Below are positions 60,148-64,000 of a stretch of 64,000 nucleotides of DNA, piece by piece. The stretch's first letter is position 1; every line of letters begins with the position of its first letter. The notes beneath the pieces were generated by a model. That model saw only the letters and a list, made by a program, of their open reading frames with translations, had not been told where the DNA came from and did no database searches. Source of the DNA: JAWPMT01 sp965267435 (GTDB lineage Bacteria; Bacteroidota; Bacteroidia; Cytophagales; Cyclobacteriaceae); the NCBI GenBank assembly GCA_965267435.1, contig OZ253960.1, positions 6,200,001-6,264,000 on the forward strand. The letters run 5' to 3'. A program made the position numbers and the translations under genes.

Positions 60148-61350
60148 ATGAGCGCCTTTGGAAGAATCATATTATTGGTTGTCATCATAGGAGTGATTGC
60201 CTGTACCCCTGGCAAGAATAAGCCAGTTGATAAACAAACGACAGAAGAGACGTCTGCAGGACTGGAGAAGCCGTCTGATGCTGAATTTTTGGCATTTATG
60301 ATCTATCACCATATGCAGTACATGCAAACAACTGCGAAGCAAGCGGGCGGAACAAACAGGCTTCTGCACACAAGAACGCTACCTACGGAGGGAACTGATC
60401 CTGTGGTAACACCAGCGCTGGACCATTTGTACACCAAGGCCGTCATTGATCTTTCCGAGGGTCCTGTATTTGTGGAATTTCCTGAGGTGGAAGAAGGTAG
60501 ATACTTCTCCATTCATATAACCGATGAGGAGCACTACACGATTTTTGATGAAATATTTCCTAAGGGCAAGTATGCATTTGTCCGGGAAGGGGTCACAGCT
60601 GATGTACCCCAAGGCACAAGGATAATCAGTTGCAGAGGCAACTACCCTCACCTTTTCATAAGAATCCAGGTCTTCGCCCAGGATGACCTCAGGAATGTCT
60701 ATCAGATCCAGCAGGGTATTCAACTCGAGGGTAACAGTAAGTCATTGGAATTTGACGACCCAATTGCGTTTACGCTTGAAAACCGAGATGCCTACGAGCA
60801 GAACCGCTCTATGATCGAAGCTTCTGTGGGTTTTGCACGGCAGGAGTATGCAAGAGTTAGCAATTACATCGGGGTCAATGCACCCCGACTTGGGGCGTCA
60901 GGCAATTTTGGCAAATTTGGACCTATTGACAGTCAGGAAAGAGGAAGTAACGACTTGGAAAATAGAGCCAGTGGTATTGTAGGACATCTTGGCTTGCCCG
61001 TCCATCATGCCTATTACCAACCCTATTTCACCAATTGTGATGATGAAGTTCTCAACGGAGACAAAGTAGAGGTATTTACTTTTCCCTATGAGCCTGAGGG
61101 CGTTGAGTTGTTTTGGTCAGTGACTCGTTATAGTGCCATTACAAGGAATACGTTGCCTGGCAAAAACGACCTTTTCAATGCATACAACACTTCCCCTGAT
61201 GAAAATGGTAATATTACCATTACGTTCAGTCCGGATGACCCTGAAGACGGCACCTATTGGATGCCGGTGGATGTAGGGGAACCCTATTACTTCGTCTGCC
61301 GATACTACAAGCCAGATCTTGATAACTTGCCAAAGAAGCCTTGTCAATAA
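60148..61350 (+). CDS. DUF1254/DUF1214 domain lipoprotein
   Basis: A 400-residue exported lipoprotein (lipobox VIAC). DUF1254 occupies residues ~75-190 (FVEFPEVEEGRYFSIHITD, GTRIISCRGNYPHLFIRIQVF), and DUF1214 the C-terminal region (LFWSVTRYSAIT, NGNITITFSPDDP, WMPVDVGEPYYFVCRYYKP). The pair of domains forms a two-part beta-sandwich of unknown biochemical role, found in many marine bacteria, often several per genome. It is isolated from neighbours by a 193-base upstream gap, in which a short frame (59998-60073) is of no clear meaning. Confidence 0.82.
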   Translation: MSAFGRIILLVVIIGVIACTPGKNKPVDKQTTEETSAGLEKPSDAEFLAFMIYHHMQYMQTTAKQAGGTNRLLHTRTLPTEGTDPVVTPALDHLYTKAVIDLSEGPVFVEFPEVEEGRYFSIHITDEEHYTIFDEIFPKGKYAFVREGVTADVPQGTRIISCRGNYPHLFIRIQVFAQDDLRNVYQIQQGIQLEGNSKSLEFDDPIAFTLENRDAYEQNRSMIEASVGFARQEYARVSNYIGVNAPRLGASGNFGKFGPIDSQERGSNDLENRASGIVGHLGLPVHHAYYQPYFTNCDDEVLNGDKVEVFTFPYEPEGVELFWSVTRYSAITRNTLPGKNDLFNAYNTSPDENGNITITFSPDDPEDGTYWMPVDVGEPYYFVCRYYKPDLDNLPKKPCQ

Positions 61351-61397
61351 TAGGGGACGAAGGAATCAATGCCTTCCATTACTCAAAGGACGAAGGA

Positions 61398-61420
61398 CCA
61401 GAATCTGTATTCTGGCTTTC
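61398..61420 (+). terminator. Possible weak terminator after the DUF1254 gene
   Basis: ccagaat (61398-61404) pairs perfectly with attctgg (61409-61415) around ctgt. Only cttt follows, so the T-tract is poor. Confidence 0.3.
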
Positions 61421-61549
61421 AGGACATTGTCCTCCGACAGGTGATTGCCAAATAAGGTATGCACTGCTTTACACAATGCAACAGGGGAGGAGCCTTGCGT
61501 GAGGATTGTCAAAGGGGACAGAGTATACCCCTAGTCAGCCGAATGCACT

Positions 61550-61918
61550 TTGTTCCACCTATGCCCCATAGAACGTACTGTCGTTTTTGTCGAAGTAGTA
61601 GCACCAGATCTCCTGCGTGCTGCGATTGTCATGTCCGACCGGGTTGTAAGTCGCCCGGATCTCTTCGGCCTGTGAACCATTCTCCATGGTCACCTCGCCC
61701 ATGTGCGTGAGGTTCGGACTGGCATCGAACAGCTTGCACGGCATACCAAGGCGTACATGGCACTCATCACTGTGGCCATGGGGTCCGAATCAGTGAGTTC
61801 CTCATTCTCTATTTTGAGGCTTTCACGGGTCATATTCGATTCGGTGGCTCACATCATCTTTTTCCCAGGTGATCAGCACTTCGAATTGAGGCCGCATGAC
61901 CTACTCGTGGCGTAGGGC
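61550..61918 (-). pseudogene. Decayed partial copy of the lipoprotein gene at 62806-63600
   Basis: The minus strand matches the central part of the lipoprotein encoded at 62806-63600, from the HEYVMRPEFEV region to FYGA. The copy is broken. The Tyr codon of HEYV reads TAG, the Gly after the DYGP-equivalent reads TGA, the frame shifts once before ENEELTDSDP and again before MPYKLLD, and a stop falls directly after TFYGA. Both ends of the gene are missing. About 1 kb separates it from the intact copy in the same orientation, as expected after tandem duplication and decay. Confidence 0.85.
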
Positions 61919-61926
61919 TAGAACGG

Positions 61927-62697
61927 CTACCGTGCAAGATCCCTGAATAAGAAGGAAATCCCTCCGAGCATAACAGTCACGGCTCCGAAGATTATCGATA
62001 GGCCTATGACTTTTGTGATTTTGCCATTTTGCCCACCAAAGCTTTTGTAAGATGCTATGTCCCGCCCTTGGATGCCAAGGCATGCAAGGACCCCAGTGAC
62101 GCCAAAGAAAAATGGGAGCAGCGGCCAGAGGAAGGCCACCAAAACGCCTTCAGGTAGAGAGAATATGGCGACACAAAGGAGCAAAACTGCCACGATATAG
62201 CCCCAGGAATACTTATCGGCGAGTTGCTTTTTGTCGAAGACGAGGAAGTTTTCATGAAGGAAGTAGCCGGCACCGAGGGGGCCGCCTATCATAGCGGCAA
62301 GTCCAATCATCCAGCTGGGATATATCGGTTTCAGTCGGCTCCACTGATGATGACGCTTTGGTATATAGAATCCTTCGAGGCCATCGACAGGTGCCAGTCC
62401 ACGTCTGTGGATTTGATAGATCGTAGGCAGACGAAGGCGATCAAGGGCTCCCTCTCTTATGGCCTGGGAAATTAGCGGCAGGTAAACACTCGTGTCTATT
62501 CCCGACCAATAGCCATCTAATGCGGAATCATGGGCCAATTGTTGTTCGAACACCTCCACATCATTTTTGTCGATTGTGAGCCAGCTGCTGCGGTACCGAA
62601 CGTAGTACTCATCGCCCTCATATTTCACCTCCCATTGTACGGGGCAGTCCCCACCTCCCTTGAATGGAAGTACCTCTGAGTTTTGTGGTGATATCAA
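61927..62697 (-). CDS. Hypothetical membrane protein
   Basis: A 256-residue protein with a soluble N-terminal ~130 residues (WEVKYEGDEYYVRYRSSWLTID, LRLPTIYQIHRRGLAPVD) and four or five membrane helices after it, including WMIGLAAMIGGPLGAGYFL and IVAVLLLCVAIFSL. I recognise no family. It lies between the intact lipoprotein gene and its decayed copy, in the same direction, so it probably was carried within the duplicated unit. Confidence 0.6.
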   Translation of the reverse strand: MISPQNSEVLPFKGGGDCPVQWEVKYEGDEYYVRYRSSWLTIDKNDVEVFEQQLAHDSALDGYWSGIDTSVYLPLISQAIREGALDRLRLPTIYQIHRRGLAPVDGLEGFYIPKRHHQWSRLKPIYPSWMIGLAAMIGGPLGAGYFLHENFLVFDKKQLADKYSWGYIVAVLLLCVAIFSLPEGVLVAFLWPLLPFFFGVTGVLACLGIQGRDIASYKSFGGQNGKITKVIGLSIIFGAVTVMLGGISFLFRDLAR

Positions 62698-62805
62698 GTT
62701 ATCTTATTAGTCAAACAGTGAAAGCATCGGTCCTTGGAGTATTTCCAGCCAAAAATTGAAATTATCTGGAGTGCCTTTAAGCCTTTCCTAATTCCCAATG
62801 GTCGG

Positions 62806-63600
62806 TCAACCTCCCTCTACCATTTCCACCTCATAATCCGAATACCAAAACTCTGCTCTCAGGAATTGGATATTTCGGGCGCTGTCGGAGCGCCAAGACT
62901 TGCGATGGGCGTGGAATTGTACTGGAGTCGTTTGATCAAATTCGAGATTTTGGATGTAGGCGTAGGTAGGAGGGTGATGCACGAGTGCCCCATAGAACGT
63001 ACCGTCGTTTTTGTCGAAGTAGTAGTACCAGACATCCTGCGTGCTGTGATTGTCGTGTTCAGCCGGATTGTAAGTTGCCTTGATCTCATCGGCTGCGGCA
63101 CCATTCTCCAAGGTCACCACGCCCATGTGCGTGAGGTTGGCGCCGGCGTCGAGCAGCTTGTACGGCATACCGAGGACGTAGATGGCGCTCATTACGGTTG
63201 CTGACGGGTCCGAATCGGTCAGTTCTTCATTCTCGTATTTTGCCGCCCTTCCAGGACCATAGTCGATGCGGTGATTGACACCGTCCTTTTCCCAGGTGAT
63301 GCGCACCTCAAACTCCGGTCGCATGACGTACTCATGCCGCTGAATATTGTCCACTTCTGTTGTGCCATCTTCCAGAAAGAGCATGTTGTGCTTGGTGTAT
63401 TTGATGGACTTGATTGCTTGCCATTTCTCGTAACCCCCGGCCTTATCTATGGCTCTCCGGAGGATGGACTTCACATTCTCGTCCTGAATATGAGCATAAG
63501 CATCGGGAGGTGCACTTTCGTCAGACGATTGATCAGTAGGTTGGGGGCTGCAACTAACAAGTATAATCAACGCCAGTAGTACGGATAGGGGATTTTTCAT
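62806..63600 (-). CDS. Conserved lipoprotein of unknown function (intact copy)
   Basis: A 264-residue lipoprotein started at the ATG at 63600 (lipobox ILVSC); the frame reaches to 63675 but the extra residues are non-conserved. The mature part is beta-rich with ILRRAIDKAGGYEKWQ, SIKYTKHNMLF, EVRITWEKDGVNHRIDY, NLTHMGVVTLENGAAADEI and VWYYYFDKNDGTFYG. It looks like a lipid-binding LolA-like or outer-membrane lipoprotein carrier fold, common in Bacteroidota (possibly DUF6503), but I am not sure. A degenerate second copy lies 1 kb downstream. Confidence 0.7.
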   Translation of the reverse strand: MKNPLSVLLALIILVSCSPQPTDQSSDESAPPDAYAHIQDENVKSILRRAIDKAGGYEKWQAIKSIKYTKHNMLFLEDGTTEVDNIQRHEYVMRPEFEVRITWEKDGVNHRIDYGPGRAAKYENEELTDSDPSATVMSAIYVLGMPYKLLDAGANLTHMGVVTLENGAAADEIKATYNPAEHDNHSTQDVWYYYFDKNDGTFYGALVHHPPTYAYIQNLEFDQTTPVQFHAHRKSWRSDSARNIQFLRAEFWYSDYEVEMVEGG

Positions 63601-63701
63601 GATGAATGAATAATTCACAATATAGCTGGTTCCTGGTTCAATGTTTAAAGTTTCATGTTTCGCAACCTTGAACATTAAACGCTGAACGTCAAAACTCAGT
63701 A

Positions 63702-64000
63702 TTACGCTGAGGCTCGCTCCAACCGATCATTAATCGCCCTTCCCAGGCCCTCTTCCTGGAAACGTTCGGCCAGGATCACCTCCACGTCGGAGTCATCCAA
63801 TAGTCTCAAGACCCTAAAAAGGTGCTGTGCGGCCTCTGTGAGTGACCCAGCCGGAGACAAGGCGTGCATCTCCAGGACATCGTACCTCTTGTCCAATGAG
63901 ATGACGCCGACTTTCTTTGGATCATGGTCCTTGAGGAGTGCCACCACATCGCCGATGATCACTTGCTTCCCAGGTGCATAATGAGACTTTAGCATACCGG
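63702..64000 (-). CDS. Threonylcarbamoyl-AMP synthase (Sua5/TsaC-type), C-terminal part (truncated by window edge)
   Basis: The frame is open through the window's right edge, so the N-terminal part lies outside. The visible part is the Sua5 C-terminal domain: it begins GMLKSHYAPGK, the characteristic join with the catalytic domain, and ends ERFQEEGLGRAINDRLERASA. Sua5 makes threonylcarbamoyl-AMP for the universal t6A tRNA modification. The YrdC catalytic domain cannot be checked here. The spacer to the neighbouring lipoprotein gene is about 100 bases. Confidence 0.8.
   Translation of the reverse strand, partial: GMLKSHYAPGKQVIIGDVVALLKDHDPKKVGVISLDKRYDVLEMHALSPAGSLTEAAQHLFRVLRLLDDSDVEVILAERFQEEGLGRAINDRLERASA

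Noticed and set aside
62734..63204. 156-codon plus-strand frame over the lipoprotein gene
   Set aside because: It is a shadow of the lipoprotein gene, which has a signal peptide, lipobox and a decayed paralogue in the same frame.
1..64000. CRISPR arrays, tRNA or rRNA genes, intact insertion sequences
   Set aside because: No regularly spaced direct repeats, no tRNA T-arm/CCA patterns and no transposase frames were recognised on either strand.

Overview
The window looks like a chromosomal segment of a free-living, probably marine, Bacteroidota of the Cytophagales type. The evidence is two cell-surface proteins with type IX secretion C-terminal signals (one type A, one gliding-motility type B), many Bacteroidota-style lipoproteins (sulfatase, ThuA/DUF1080-type proteins, DUF1254), LytTR two-component regulators, DUF4199 proteins, BatA-type proteins, weak Shine-Dalgarno signals and promoter candidates of the TTG / TAnnTTTG kind. 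No rRNA, tRNA, CRISPR array, prophage or intact insertion sequence was seen.

Layout. 0-2.2 kb: 3' end of a beta-galactosidase, a strong terminator and a sodium/sugar symporter. 2.3-4.4 kb (minus): a hydrophobic protein with an HExxH motif, a two-domain sulfurtransferase and a PLDc_N membrane protein. 4.8-5.2 kb: no protein gene, but a candidate structured RNA on the minus strand with its own promoter-like and terminator-like signals. 5.3-8.9 kb: sulfatase, a two-domain esterase and a membrane protein, overlapping like an operon. 9.1-10.8 kb: secreted LamG protein. 11.1-17.4 kb: a tightly packed run of BatA-like protein, catalytically dead dihydroorotase, two DUF4199 proteins and two family 2 glycosyltransferases, met convergently by a methyltransferase. 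18.2-21.2 kb: conserved small exported protein, DnaJ-TPR membrane protein, CrcB fluoride channel and ACP phosphodiesterase. 21.3-27.3 kb: TerB-like protein with an SF1 helicase, a secreted amidohydrolase, and a cytochrome c-PQQ dehydrogenase. 27.9-31.1 kb: small exported protein, LytS/LytTR pair, MscS channel.

31.4-35.2 kb (minus): a secreted beta-propeller/cupredoxin protein and a DUF1080-PA14 lipoprotein. 35.5-39.5 kb: membrane dipeptidase, membrane-anchored class III cyclase, a broken alpha/beta-hydrolase gene, a membrane protein. 39.6-51 kb is mostly housekeeping: RlmD, a large gliding-motility-type surface protein, an orphan ABC ATPase, a LytTR regulator, acyl-CoA ligase, phosphoglycerate kinase and glycogen debranching enzyme. 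51.4-54.9 kb: di-haem peroxidase, HAD hydrolase, an exported EEP-fold hydrolase, DUF1801. 55-60 kb: DUF6807, ThuA, a Tat-exported Gfo/Idh/MocA oxidoreductase and a lipoprotein oxidoreductase in one operon, best read as an extracytoplasmic sugar-oxidation module. 60.1-64 kb: DUF1254 lipoprotein, a decayed duplicate of a lipoprotein gene, a membrane protein, the intact lipoprotein gene, and the 3' end of a Sua5-type gene.

Taken together, the accessory genes point to life on sulfated or modified polysaccharides, with sugar oxidation outside the cytoplasm. The observations most worth following are the 4.9-5.1 kb RNA candidate, a pair of dispersed hairpin repeats with a compensatory base change, the dead dihydroorotase in a packed operon, and the DUF6807/ThuA/oxidoreductase module. 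All functional calls rest on motif reading from memory, with no database search.
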